From assembly GCA_026874595.1 (NCBI GenBank), contig CM049322.1:38969340-39033339 (forward strand): a stretch of 64,000 nucleotides of DNA. Direction: 5' to 3'. This stretch comes from Sipunculus nudus. Its lineage: Eukaryota > Annelida > Sipuncula > Golfingiida > Sipunculidae. Under the pieces are notes generated by a model, which was given only the letters and a program-made list of their open reading frames with translations, was not told where the DNA came from and ran no database searches. Below, in pieces: positions 23,533 through 35,520 of this stretch (its first letter is position 1; each line of letters opens with the position of its first letter). The translations under genes were made by a program, and so were the position numbers.

Positions 23533-24319
23533 ATTGGCTTCTTTGATCATATGCTAAAGGGCTTTTTAACGGTAAAGAACAATTAAATAAAAATATATAC
23601 GATTTTAATATGGAGGGGGAAATAACATTTCGAATGTGCAAAATTAGGTCTTGTGGAAATATCCATGATTCAATAAGTCCATCTGAAATTATTGACCTCT
23701 GATTATCAGTGTTGTCAGCACCTTTATTTTGGAAGTAATATAAACTTCTTCCGGCACAAAATAGCTAGAGTTTGTTAATAATTACCCACAGTATGTTATA
23801 AATCCAATAAATCTTTCAAGTAGGGAAACTGGATAGCTGGCTTTATCTTCTCGAAAAAATGTTCACCATTTGTTTTGTTTTGTATGTAGGGGTTAATATC
23901 AAGTGTCAATATTGATGTGTGTTTTTTCTTTGGATTCGAGAATTCGTGGATTACTATGAGCTACGAAAACCGCGAGAATAAAAATCCCAACTTATATTTC
24001 TGAATCTACGGTATATATATATATATATATATATTACATTAATACAAGACCAGTTGATTGCAGAGTACGCCTAGGCGTAAAATCATTTTTATGTTTGCCA
24101 ACAATATGATGACTCATCCGCGGAATTGATGGAAAATGACAATGAGGCTATTTATAGGGATTAGTTCTCGACGGTAAGCGAATACGGTGCTAATGATCTA
24201 TCTGCTTACCAGTCAGGTTACATATAGGCTAACTTTAGTGTTTATATTTTACATATTGGTTACTGATAATATTTCTTTCAAACCTGTTTGCTCTACTCCT
24301 GCATATGAGCGTATATGGT

Positions 24320-24520
24320 TCTTTTCCTGCTCAACGTCAAATTAAAGAATTTTAAGGCTTTAAATCATTGCTATTTCTTTGTTTCTTCTAATAGTTTCTT
24401 CCGCTTACGCAAGATCGGACCAGTGGTTTTGTCTGGATAAACATGGGCATGGGCTGTGTTTACTCTCTTGGAACCATAACACGGATGAACATGTGAATAG
24501 GAAATAGTGAATCCTCGAAA
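24320..24520 (-). repeat. Diverged copy of the 22.4-kb block
   Basis: Aligns with 22,430-22,640 over AAGAATTTT, TTCTTTGTTTCTTCT, AAGAT...GACCA(G/T)TGGT and GATAAACAT...CTG(C/T)GTTTA. On the minus strand both retain a short basic frame around CVYVYHN/AHVYPDK. Possibly a decayed exon; function unknown. Confidence 0.5.
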
Positions 24521-25005
24521 ACCTTTGCTGCAAAGTCTCTTTATTCAGTCAAAATAAACTACTAGCTTGATATTATTTAGGTATAATTGAACATAGTTAT
24601 GTAACTTTGTAGACGAATCAGATGTAATAAAGTATCGGATTGTTCTTCCTGTGTTTGTCGGTGTTTTGTTTGCTACAATGCAAACTCGGCAAGGTATTAA
24701 TAAGGCTCTCAGTGTTTCAATTACATGGAAACTCATTATAACAGCGCACAAGGAATACATATATTTTTGACGCAGTGGCTCCATATAATATTCCCTTTAC
24801 ATCGACATCTGTTTAACCACTGCCTTATTTAGGACATTTGTCTAGTTTCATCACCAGGCGCTGATAAATGAACAATAATTGTAATCAGACTAAGAAGTAG
24901 AAGTTATATAGTAGTAGCTGCTGCAGTAAGAATTGATTTCAAATTGGTTATTTGTAAGTATTATAACTAGATGTATCATAGTTATAATCATTGCATTTAT
25001 TTTGT

Positions 25006-25008
25006 TCA

Positions 25009-25048
<40 letters not shown>
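25006..25048. repeat. (ATT)n microsatellite
   Basis: About fourteen consecutive ATT triplets. Confidence 0.9.
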
Positions 25049-25727
25049 TTATATTTATCATTCTTTAGAATAGTATTACCCAGAAATTGTTCAAGATCCC
25101 AATTTCAAATTTTGTATGTTTAATTTATTTTTGAGTCCTAATAAACTGGTTTGTAACATTTTGCAACTTTTATATTTACCTGAGTGAATTCAGTAGAGCG
25201 CAATTGCCAGCATTTTCTGTTTGGTAGCATTGCCTCAATCACTCCAACAAAGGGTTTAAATAAAGGTTCATGTACCGTATTACGTTTCGTATCATGAGGG
25301 AAGAGTCGCAATACGTCTCATATCGGGAAGTGACACATGAATCTATCTCCGGCTGAATGAACCTTCATGGATATGTCCAATCAGTTTTACAGATATTATA
25401 ACATGTGCATGATACTAGACCGTTAATTTCACTCCTGCTTTCTTTATGTCAACATTGATTATGTATCCAAGACTATAGTGGACTACTATTTGAACAGTTC
25501 TGCAATAGCAATATAAGGAAATATCAAGGCAAAACTGAATAATTGTTTTACTGGATTCGGTTGCAAAAAGTATTTTTCCTTTTTTAAATTTATCCTTTCG
25601 AGTCAAACTAAGTTGGACTTTTTCAGCTGGCTTGAGGAAAACTAAAATATTGGGATGAAGCAGAAATAAATGATGTTAAAAACGCTTGTTTGACACCTTT
25701 TTGTATAAAACTTTTCCATTGGTATTA

Positions 25728-25731
25728 TATA

Positions 25732-25787
<56 letters not shown>
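25728..25787. repeat. (TA)n microsatellite
   Basis: TA repeat preceded by TATTTA. Tyr-Ile frames on both strands are artefacts. Confidence 0.9.
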
Positions 25788-25789
<2 letters not shown>

Positions 25790-26229
25790 GATGTTTAAAG
25801 GGACTGATGCAATGGCACCAGGCAGCAATAAAAGGATCGCGGACCAAGGGCTCCTTGACCCCACAGAAGGTTCTATAAAAATTTGATCAGCATTTCTGTA
25901 TAACAATTATTTTATACGAACTAGTGGAAATGGTGTTTATATCTTCAGGCCAAGATTTGGACACTTTATTGTCAGCGTTTGTTTTACTTTCTCCGTCTCA
26001 CCGGCAAATATACGGTAGACGACAGACGTGACATATCCAGATTTTGATACCAGCAAGTTTTTCTGCGTTGCTTAATTTTTCCCCCATGTTGTAATCCAGG
26101 TCATTATTTTGTACCTCAAGATGGATGAATTTATGACAGTCTGGTCTTCCGTTCACCACTGGCCAGAACTTTTTGTGATGTGAGCAAACAAGTTCTGTTT
26201 GCCAGTGTTGTTACAGGTGTGCTAGACTT

Positions 26230-26535
26230 TCACTGTGCAAATTTATGGACAGCGACGCTGGTCAAAGGTGTTCGAGCAAACTCTAACAGCTCCAGTGTTT
26301 GAATCCGACGGATTGCTCTGATTTCATCCAACAGGTCAGGAGAAGTGTCATCATCATTGTCTTTGCCATCATTATTATACGTTACGATTCTCTGTCCAGA
26401 TTCAGTATTGCGGTTTAACCTCCATTCTTGCAGTGTTTTCAGCGGGAAGTTTGTGAGGATGACGTCGTCAAGTTCTTGTATTGTGTATCCACAGAGCAAG
26501 GTAAACCATACATCCCACCCGACAACTTGAGCCAT
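26230..26535 (-). CDS. Death-domain-like reading frame (partial gene)
   Basis: 101-codon minus-strand frame with the pattern of a death domain. It has a hydrophobic first helix ending GWDVW, then LLCGYTIQELDDVI, then LKTLQEWRLNR, an acidic low-complexity insert (DGKDNDDDTSP), and LLDEIRAIRRIQTLELLE. Such domains mediate homotypic assembly in innate-immune and apoptotic adaptors (MyD88, IRAK, FADD families). The Met shown may not be the real start: the frame is open about 14 codons further upstream, and neighbouring exons are not identified. Broken paralogues at 5,440-5,610, 44,400-44,569 and 59,728-59,900 show a family with decayed members; whether this one is intact is not proven. Confidence 0.45.
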   Translation of the reverse strand: MAQVVGWDVWFTLLCGYTIQELDDVILTNFPLKTLQEWRLNRNTESGQRIVTYNNDGKDNDDDTSPDLLDEIRAIRRIQTLELLEFARTPLTSVAVHKFAQ

Positions 26536-28492
26536 GATAATGCTAGAGCGTTTAAATGTTGAAGCAGATGGAGATGTCTCTCATCACGTGATTTCAATGT
26601 TAGTTTGTTCAATATTCCCCCGTTTATGGACAGATATTTAACATAAACTAGGACAGTATATTTGTCTGTGATCTCTAGATCTATCACTTCAGGTAGGACT
26701 AGGTCACAATCTGCGTGTTCCTATAGATAACTCAGATGTAACGATGTTTGCACCTTGGCCATGTCCCCTTTCCTCTTTATGTAGTTCCATATGTTAATTA
26801 TAATAATAATAATATATTATTCATATGGCGCCAATTCTCCGATGATCGGACTCACAGCGCAATTCACACAGACACACATACCAACATACAATTCCATGGA
26901 AATTTACTCCCTGTGCTTGACCTAAGAAAAAAAATATGCATATTAATTACCATAAAGATGCCAAAAGAGATACGTTGTTAAATTATTTCTAAATGATACA
27001 ATAGTTGGAGATTTTCTAAGTGATATGGGATGTGAATATCAAACTCTTGGGGCTAATAAACGGAAGGAACGTTCATCGAGTTTGTTTCATATTACACTTT
27101 TGTACTTTAAGAAAATTTCCACCAAAGGCCGATAGGTTATTATTTTTCCAGGCAAATATGATGGAAGTGAGATATCGAAACGGCGACATCGCGATAAACA
27201 TAGAACAGCAATTTTGTATTGTGTGCGGTACTTCACAGGAAGCCAATGGAGCTTTTAAAGCAGCGGCGTGACGTGGTCGGTTCTACAATGTTCTTCCGTT
27301 CTAAAGCATGACTAAATGCAATTATCCTAGCGGACTCCTTGGGGGGAAACATATGATGGAAGTGTAGTTTCTTTTACACATCATTATGCATAAAGGCAAA
27401 AACCATCAAGGAATACGGTTTTCAAAAAATAATCCTCTACTTGCAGTGAGGGACTAAAGCAGGTTTGACCTGACATTTGAACCAGTTACTGTCTCACTTG
27501 TATGATCAGTAAATGTCAACAACATATGACATTCGATCTCTTAGCACCCGTGTTCACATGAAATAATAGTTAATCCCTATTTATGCAGGTCACCCTTTTG
27601 CATCATGTTCAAAAGACCTAAAATACATCACCGTCCATTTTCCCTATTTAACAATTCTGGAAATAGTGGTGTTACGTGATCTATCCAAGGAAGCACGTGC
27701 ATCCGTTTTTGTTTATATATCCGCATCATGGATATTACACCAAAAAGAGATCGACAGGTTTATCAAGGTATAGAATATGTTCACGGACAAATACCTTTTG
27801 TTGGTTATATATGGAATGGACGTGGACGAAGAATACTCTCTGTTTCCTCCAATTAATTTAATTTTTGTAAGTTACACTTCTCAGGCGAAATGGCTTGATT
27901 TCTGTTTGAAAGGGTGCAGTGGCGAATGGCATAAAAGCACGAGAAACGTGTATGAGACGTGCTTTAGACGTACGTGTGGCCGCTCGACGTCCTTGTGCAA
28001 CGACCCGCAAACCCACACAAAGAATACAACTTAATGATATTACTCAGGTCTCCTGCACTCACTGAAGCCTTTCGGCCTGGTATTCTACTCAGATGCAGGT
28101 GTTCTTCGACTAGACAACGAGGAGCACCAATGAGGCTTAGATATTAAAGACCCAGACTACCGGAGATACGAAGGTCTGGAGGAACCACTTGAGCTTAAAT
28201 GTCTGATTAGGAACAAATACGAAACACGGTTCTGGCGTACTTCTCTAATATTTAGATAATCCTTTGTACTCAATATTCTCTCAAACCGCGTTGCGTCAGA
28301 CACTGTGTTTTACCTCATTTAAAGGTGATTGTTCCCCCAGTGAAGTCGGTGATATATCAGTTAGTTACCAGTTAGTTTTTTATACGTTTAGATGGTCAAA
28401 TTCAAATAGGTAACAATACCGAAAAATAACCCTGGCCACGAACATTTTTATTGCTAATATTTTCATATTTTGAAATAAAGATAAATACGTTG

Positions 28493-28494
<2 letters not shown>

Positions 28495-28538
<44 letters not shown>
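28495..28538. repeat. (TA)n microsatellite
   Basis: TA repeat immediately upstream of the first SINE copy. Confidence 0.9.
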
Positions 28539-28540
<2 letters not shown>

Positions 28541-28546
28541 ATATAT

Positions 28547-28714
28547 GTACAAATACACAGAGGGGTTGGGGATCTGTCATGGCCAAGTGGGCTAAGGCAG
28601 CCGCACCGGAAATCGGAAGATCGTGGGTTCGTATCCCACTGGCAGTGAACCACTTTTCTGAGTATACCCTTTCCATCTATAAAACAATGAACCAGCATGG
28701 CTATTCATACATCT
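28547..28714 (+). mobile_element. tRNA-derived SINE, copy 1
   Basis: A-box TGGCCAAGTGG and B-box GGGTTCGTATCCC, the latter inside a perfect 5-bp T stem (GTGGG/CCCAC). A non-tRNA tail runs to TTCATACATC and then a TA tract. It matches the copy at 28,856-29,022 with few differences. The internal Pol III promoter looks intact. Confidence 0.7.
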
Positions 28715-28811
28715 ATATATATATAATATATGCCGTACACCAAATAAAGCCATAAGTTCTCACTGCTGCATGCAAAAGTTGCCGTGCCGACACGTGTAGT
28801 AGGTGAGACTA

Positions 28812-28853
28812 TGACGTCACTACCATGACGTCACTTCGCTGGTTCCTATAAAA
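28812..28853 (+). promoter_or_regulatory. Twin CRE plus TATA cluster
   Basis: Two perfect TGACGTCA palindromes (28,812-28,819 and 28,826-28,833; 14-bp periodicity) are followed by TATAAAA at 28,847-28,853. It resembles a compact Pol II promoter pointing right, directly into SINE copy 2. No downstream gene is recognised. Confidence 0.35.
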
Positions 28854-28855
28854 GT

Positions 28856-29021
28856 GTACAAATACACAGAGGGGTTGGGGATCTGTCATGGCCAAGTGGA
28901 CTAAGGCAGCTGCACCGGAAATCGAAAGATCGTGGGTTCGATTCCCACTGGTAGTGAACCACTTTTCTGTGTATACCCTTTCCATCTATAAAACAATGAA
29001 CCAGCATGGCTATTCATACAT

Positions 29022-29022
<1 letters not shown>
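28856..29022 (+). mobile_element. tRNA-derived SINE, copy 2
   Basis: Same sequence as copy 1, with a canonical B-box GGTTCGATTCC inside the GTGGG/CCCAC T stem and A-box TGGCCAAGTGG. It ends in (TA)n then (GA)n. The 309-bp offset from copy 1 makes this a local tandem duplication or a repeated insertion. Confidence 0.7.

Positions 29023-29092
<70 letters not shown>
29022..29092. repeat. (TA)n(GA)n compound microsatellite
   Basis: TA repeat to 29,065, then GA repeat to 29,092, at the 3' end of SINE copy 2. Confidence 0.9.
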
Positions 29093-29093
<1 letters not shown>

Positions 29094-32000
29094 GTGGAAG
29101 ATAAATCAGTATTGTCATATATAATCCTATCACCTTAGTAAGGACTCCTTTTTTTATTTATATTTGTTCTTTTAGCAAGCGTAATTTGGAGCGAAAATAG
29201 GGCGTAGAACAGGTGCGACACTGAATGAGCTAGTGATACTGCTGAAAGGATTTAACCCGATTTTCTTATAAGAACGGTTGTCGTGCCTTTTTTCTAGGGT
29301 CGCCCCTAATTGTATCATGACATAAAGAAACGGGTAAATAGAGAGTATGACTCAGCTTACTTGAAATCATCATTGACAACTCGGCTTGTGTTCACTCATG
29401 GTTAATTCACTTCTGTAAATACGTAAAATTACAATGGTTATATAAAATAGACATCTAAACAAAACGTTTTATCCAAACCGACGAGCAGAACACTCGTGAA
29501 AATACAAACACAGGTCCTGTGACTCCATTGCTTTGTTTATTCAGGTCAAACAACTGTGGCCGAGTATTGGAAATTCCAAATTGTAGCACCATCTCTCAGC
29601 GGATAGTAAAACTAAAATAAATCGGATTATGGGGGTTGACATACCTAGATGCATAAAAAATCACAAAAAAAATTAAATTAAATAGCATCAGGTAATAGGT
29701 CACACTATGCAAGTTTAATTACTTTTTAAATTTAAAATAAACTTAAATACAAAGTGAAAATTGGCTTTTAATTTCTTAGAGAGCAGGCAAACAAGCGTGT
29801 TCAGGGTTAGTTCCATTTGTTGTGACCTGCAGGCTGGATAGAAAATGCAGGATAGAGCAGGGCTAATTAGGCAGGAACTTGGGTGGGGTACTCTCTGTGA
29901 CTAATTGGCTGACGTGTTAGCAAATGAGAGCTTGGTTTAGTGGTGGTAGTGGATTGGGCTGTTCCACACAATAACGTGTGAACATATTAGCAAAGCATGT
30001 AGACTATGTACTAAAATTTGAAAAAAAAGACCACACTAAAATATGATATGTATATATATATATATATATAAACAAACAATAAATGATTTTAATCAGAGTT
30101 TATGTTTACCATATAATTATTTAAGTGCATAAATGATTTATTTTTATATACATTTCATAAGAAAATTTAGAAATAAACATACGGTGAATAGATTATCCCT
30201 ACAATATTATCAGAATTTTAAAAACAAATATTGAAAACAATATATATGGATAAGATATTATCGTTTGAAGTTAATAACACGTTTGTTAAAATTAATTAAT
30301 TACTAGATTTGGATTTAATTACATATGTATCATAACCGTTGATAAAATACAATATTAAATACACAATTTTCTTTATAAAAACTACCATAATTTTATTAAA
30401 CATATTGGAAATCTATGATATGGATTAACATAGCCAATTAAAAAGGTAATGAATTTCAAAATCAAAATTTCTGAAAAAGACATATGTAATATTCACAAAA
30501 AAATGATACTGTGTTATTTATTAAAACTATACAATTGTCTAGGGCAGTCCAGTTTCTTTATATGAATCGGGCGCAACCAGTTACTCTTGTTATTATACAC
30601 CACCGACCACTCTGCAAGAAAAAAATGAAAGACCTGTTATTATTATTATCATAAAATGGTTGAACAATTACCCATATCTTGATTAATAGATTAATGATGT
30701 GACGGGAAAATTAATTGTCAAAGATTATATATATTTTTTTTTTACTTCCTAGCAATTGAATTATTGATTTATCCACAGTTTATGTCATCCTGATTCATAA
30801 GCTGTGGATGTTAAAAACATCCAAAGGTTTCTTAACTGAGAGAGGGAGCTTTTCCGTATTACAGTCTGCTCGGCCATAACACCAAGAATCCCCCCCCCCC
30901 GATCCGTTACACATTCGCCTACGAGTGAGGCAAGGCCTTCTTATTAAACTACGGAAATCAGCTTGGGCTAAGTCGACCAAGAAAAAAACCGACGGTTCAT
31001 CGGCTGATAATCAAACTTACGATCTGTGCTCTGTTGAGTTTTTTTGCACTGCCTGGCCGACAGAAACCGGTCAAATGCAAAATTTAACATACAACATGAA
31101 CCTAAAAAAATTATATTACTACGAGAAATACATTTGAACTATGATAATTTGCAAATTTAAGATAAAATAGATCCGCATTTTCACCATAAACGTATCGACA
31201 TGTGCAAAACGACTGAATGTTAGGACTTTCCAGTTAATATCTGAATTCTGAAGAAATTTACATATTATAAATGAGAACCTCACCCTATGAAGTCTGACTA
31301 CGTTATACAAAGTCATTAAAGAGAACAATAGTTGAAGAAAAAGAAAACCCTCATTTTTTGTGAAGGTGCCTCTAAATTTTCTCTTGACTTTAAAAATTCT
31401 TTCAGTGTGGGAAGTGGAAACCCTCTACCATATCCTCTCCTTTTACCTGTAATTCACTTTCATTATAAACATGGTTAAAGATATTACAGTAGATCGCCGT
31501 TTTTCCGAAAGCGTAGAGGGACGTGCTTTTCTTTCGGAAATATTACTAAACAAAAAAATAAGTCAGAGATCAAGCGTCAACTCGTACGACAGTTAATGAT
31601 CAATTTAACGCCATTTTACTGAGAGGAAACCATGTTTATTTTCCACCTACGTATTTGACAGAAAAAAAATTGGTTCAATGCGTTTGATTGTTCAAAATGA
31701 GTCTTTTTTGTTTTCAGATACGTGCGTGACCTTCCTCGCACAGATTCACCGGATTGAAGGGTCAAATGACATTGCCATTGGTAAAGCTTGGTTAGTTTCT
31801 TAAACTGCCTAAAGGGGTAACAAAGTGGCACACGCAAACGAGTGAAATGCAAGAGAATGAAAGTTTTTGAACGGTAATAGAAGCTAGTTATAATTTACAG
31901 ATCTAACGTAGGTTAAAACTCATTGAATACCTTGACCGACGTCGCATATTTTACTTCCTGACTCCGTTTTATAAGAATGTTCTCTCACTTGTTTAAATCT

Positions 32001-33029
32001 GGATGATGGCTGGTTTGTCACCACGGTCGTGCCCCTCAAGGATTATCAGCTTTACATCAAAGCGTAACGCCGTCGGTTTTCTCTTCTTTGACTGTATATC
32101 ACTGATAACTGACAGCAAGACGATCGTGTTTGAGTTGTGTTATTCTTGGCAGTGAAGTGAAATGAAGAATAAGCTGAATAGCAGCACGTTTAAAAAGATG
32201 ACACTAATTGCTCTTAGGAAATGAACTGATCATTTGTATGGCCAGACCTGTTTTTTTTTTTTGGCCTTCCACATAAACCTGTTCGAGCAAAAGCGTTGTA
32301 ATACCTCACCAATATACATGCGAGTAAACTGCTCAGTTATTGGTTTGCCTTCCCAACGAATTTTACTTGCTTGAGTACAAACGAGATATAGTTGATAACA
32401 CACAAGTGCTTTCGGTGAAACTGCTCAGCCGCTTTCTGGGGGTATAGGGAACTCAGCGTTGCACGACTAGTTGTAGTTTTTACACCTTTGCCCGGCGACA
32501 ACATTGGCCCAGAACTAATTGTGTAAGGTAACCACTGGGCCTCAAACACCTGGTTGCAGGCCCTGTGGGTCGTGATTACGAACAAATATCATTTGAGATA
32601 TTTACATGCTTAAAAGAGATTTCATATATACGGATACATTTTCAGTTCCCGATTTTAATTTTCGGTTAAAACGAATTTTCGCAAACTCGGCATTTGGTAA
32701 AACGGCGCTCTATTTCAAACGCAGCCGAGTTTCAGAGTCCATGCCCAATGTTGTTATATTTATATAAGATAAATAATTTACCCTTCCTCTTTACATAATC
32801 GGTAAATAGTTCAGTTGACGGAATGTATAGGAATGTCGCATTGTCCTGCCCTCTGTCCATCCGTTCACGGGGTACAAAACCTAATCGCTGACCCAAGAAA
32901 CTTCTAAGTGATCATCCGGGAAGTTATAATAAAAATCTGCTTGGAAACCTGCTGTTCGGTCACAACAGTGTTTCTTATTGATGAATCCATTTTAGATTGA
33001 TAGATTGGATTGACATATCGGTTTGATTT

Positions 33030-33345
33030 TCGGGTCACGAGGTCAAAGGTCATGGTCACATGACCCGCTTCTTTAAAAGATTGTGATTGCATTTTAACAA
33101 TTTTTTTCACCCCAATCCTTCCTTTTTACCTTTATAGCTGACATGTCTATAGGGAAAGAACCCTTTTTTGGTATTGGAATCACAAGGTCAAACGTCAATG
33201 TCAGAGGATCCATTTGTTCCAGATGAAAACTCCAGTCTGGATTACCAAATTGGTTTCATACTTGACTTATATATAAAACATCGATAAAGAAAAAAATTCT
33301 TTTGATTTTGGAGTTTGAGGTCAAAGTTCAAGGTAACCGGGTTCA
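33030..33345. repeat. Degenerate GGTCA-motif tandem repeat
   Basis: Three imperfect units about 130 bp apart carry GAGGTCAAAGGTCATGGTCA, CAAGGTCAAACGTCAATGTCA and GAGGTCAAAGTTCAAGGTAAC-like cores. Repeats of this style are familiar from bivalve DNA; that taxonomic link is from memory. Confidence 0.55.
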
Positions 33346-34496
33346 CTTTCTTTTAAAGAGTGTTGATGCATTTAAAGCAAAATTTATCATCACATTATAA
33401 TACATCAGATATAATTATCCAGTCATCACTCAGCCCACACTGGCATATTGAAGGCATTACTAACCTATCAGTGGTCTAATTATGTCAATAAATAGTGGAT
33501 GGATTTTGATGAAAATTTTGTCATTTCTCAGATTATTCGCCTACTATGTCAAGGGGGATGGTTACAGGACCCCCATTGTAAAAAAGGATCATACAAATAT
33601 CCTTATAGCTAAGCTGAGCGTGGAGACCAATGGGTCCCGATAAATTCAACGCACAGGGATTTATTATGCCTTCTTTTGCAAAACAAACACTGAAATCATA
33701 TCATTTTATTGTGTATCACTTGTTTTATTAGCACGTATTTCACAATTATAGTACACATGTGTATGGTACTTTGTACAATCACATCTAAATCACGCATAAC
33801 AATGAAATTCAAAGAAACAATCATGAGATGCTGTGTAAAAGGACAGCAGTCCGTAAAATTCTGACTTGAATTAATCATCATCACAATTAAACCTTCGGTA
33901 ATCTTCCAGGTAGTTTATAAATAATTGTTTTAATTCTGTGCACATATCAGTTAAACCCCTCTACAATTCATGTAAATTGTACAATCAATGTTATTCCTCA
34001 AGCATTAAGCATTCGTATGTCTTCTATTTATTTTATACAACTTCAAGACCGATAGGAAATTTGTAAAGTGAAATATATATTCTAGTAGATAAGCCGACAA
34101 GCTTAGTATCCTATCTTTCAAACAAGTTTTTACCGTACTGGCCATTACAGTCATTTCAGTAACATATGATCAAGGAAATCTATCGGCATTTCGTACAGAG
34201 TAAAAATGCATATACCAATAACGCAGAACTGCAGAAATATCACGTTTATATATGTTTACATAAGCAGTTAATTGCATTGACCTCTTATACTTTACATCAA
34301 GTAAACGTTCTATAAACAATTATGAATCGACAGAGTGACTCTGGCTTTATCAAAACATATATAAGGTGCACGGCGTAGGTATACACTTATCGTCTATATT
34401 CAGTTAAACATATTCAATGACTAATATTAAACTAAAAGTAACACGGTTCAAACGTTCATTCATGAAAATAAACAATCACATTGATAAAATAGAAAA

Positions 34497-35520
34497 TCAA
34501 TTTGAAGAATGACCGTTACATTTCAGTCTTTGATAGAATTCCTCCCTGGTTTTGCGGTTTGTTAATAGGTATATGAACAACGGGCTTATATCATAAAATG
34601 ACAATAACATTTCTAACACCATAAGTATCCCCCGAGACTGAATAAAATCTTGAAAAACTATACTAACAAATCGACCCACCGCCATGGGAACATGGCACAG
34701 AATAAACATAGTAGTAGTAACGAAGGATGTTAATCTAAATCGGGAAATGACGCTTTCCCAATCGTTATTACCTGACTGCCCCGGCCTTGCTTTTTTAGCT
34801 TTAACAAGATATGACATAATTGCAATGTTACAAGCTATCAAGATTGCCATACTTATAAAATAAATAGCGATAGTGATAACCGTACCTACACGTATAGCAA
34901 AGGGTGAACACTTCTCACTCTTGTAATCATTTAGTGTAAGAGGGACGGCACAGACAATTAGATTAAAAGTAACGATAAAAGCGGTAGAAATCGCAATCCT
35001 CTTATGTGACCAGAGTCTAGCTGCCGAAAATGGCAGAGCCATTCCTCCAAGTTGCATACATGCTATTGCCGAGATAAGAAAGTTGATGCAGTCATGGCAA
35101 AATGCAGTTGTAAACATAAACCAGGGGCAAATATGTCCTGGTTGGGTAAAAACATAGCCATAATGAATTAAAACCAGTTGGGCAGCGCTGCGTAAAATCA
35201 GACACACAGACAAAGCAATATAGTATATTGATACGGCTTTTGAGATCATGCTTGTTTTACATATCACTAATATGGCCAATAGGTTTAGGGGAAGCGAAGC
35301 CGACCTGAAGGTTGTTGTTACGATTTGTGAAACGTCCTCTATCTTTGTGCCATGGTCGCCAGGAAAGGTTGACGGTGGAACATCAAAAGCGCCCCCTGTG
35401 CCTCCATGAGTAACAATATTGGTTTGTTTGGTTTGCGTATCATGCTCGATGGTCCTTGGATTTATTGTGAAACTTTCATTGACACCAACATATGCCAAGG
35501 CATCACTGCTTAGAAGGCCA
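34497..35520 (-). CDS. Rhodopsin-like (class A) GPCR, copy 2, exon 2
   Basis: Paralogue of the gene at 12,110-13,133, same length and splice positions. It joins exon 1 at 37,195-37,217 for a 348-residue receptor. I count about eight residue differences from copy 1 after splicing, mostly in the extracellular N terminus. One, Asn to Ile, removes an N-V-T glycosylation sequon; another (Arg to Ser) is at the exon junction. The transmembrane core differs only by I/V and L/M swaps. Seven TM segments, the TM3-loop 2 cysteine pair and helix 8 are all retained, as are the same non-canonical DRY and NPxxY positions. No stop or frameshift. No AATAAA is obvious just downstream of the stop. Confidence 0.85.

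Larger units (their letters stand above)
11791..23905 (+). repeat. Segmental duplication, unit 1 (GPCR1 plus copy B)
   Basis: 11,791-15,258 matches 34,192-37,645 (GPCR and flanks), and 15,259-23,905 matches copy A up to about 4,800. Relative to A it gains the complete TTAA element with a nested LINE, and a 1.46-kb block at 22,071-23,532. Homology stops near 23,905, so this unit lacks the death-domain remnant, R3 and the retroelement. It is more diverged from A and C than they are from each other. Confidence 0.85.
23906..34191. other. Mostly single-copy interval between units 1 and 2
   Basis: Starts where homology of copy B to the other units ends and stops at the GPCR2 unit. It contains a possible dispersed-repeat end (about 23,910-24,010), a diverged copy of the 22.4-kb block (24,320-24,520), microsatellites, the death-domain-like frame, the paired SINEs and a GGTCA-motif repeat. 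Apart from those I see no supportable gene at 24,530-25,720, 26,690-28,490, 29,095-33,000 or 33,370-34,190. A short frame beginning at a CAG acceptor-like site near 27,883 encodes a Cys-rich peptide of about 48 residues, but nothing else supports it. Confidence 0.6.

Noticed and set aside
32337-32585. 82-codon minus frame in the single-copy interval
   Set aside because: No recognisable domain, no splice or homology support; composition looks like a dispersed repeat.
33030-33345. Spaced GGTCA repeats as a CRISPR array or a nuclear-receptor response element cluster
   Set aside because: Units are imperfect, about 130 bp apart and in eukaryotic DNA; better explained as a degenerate tandem repeat.
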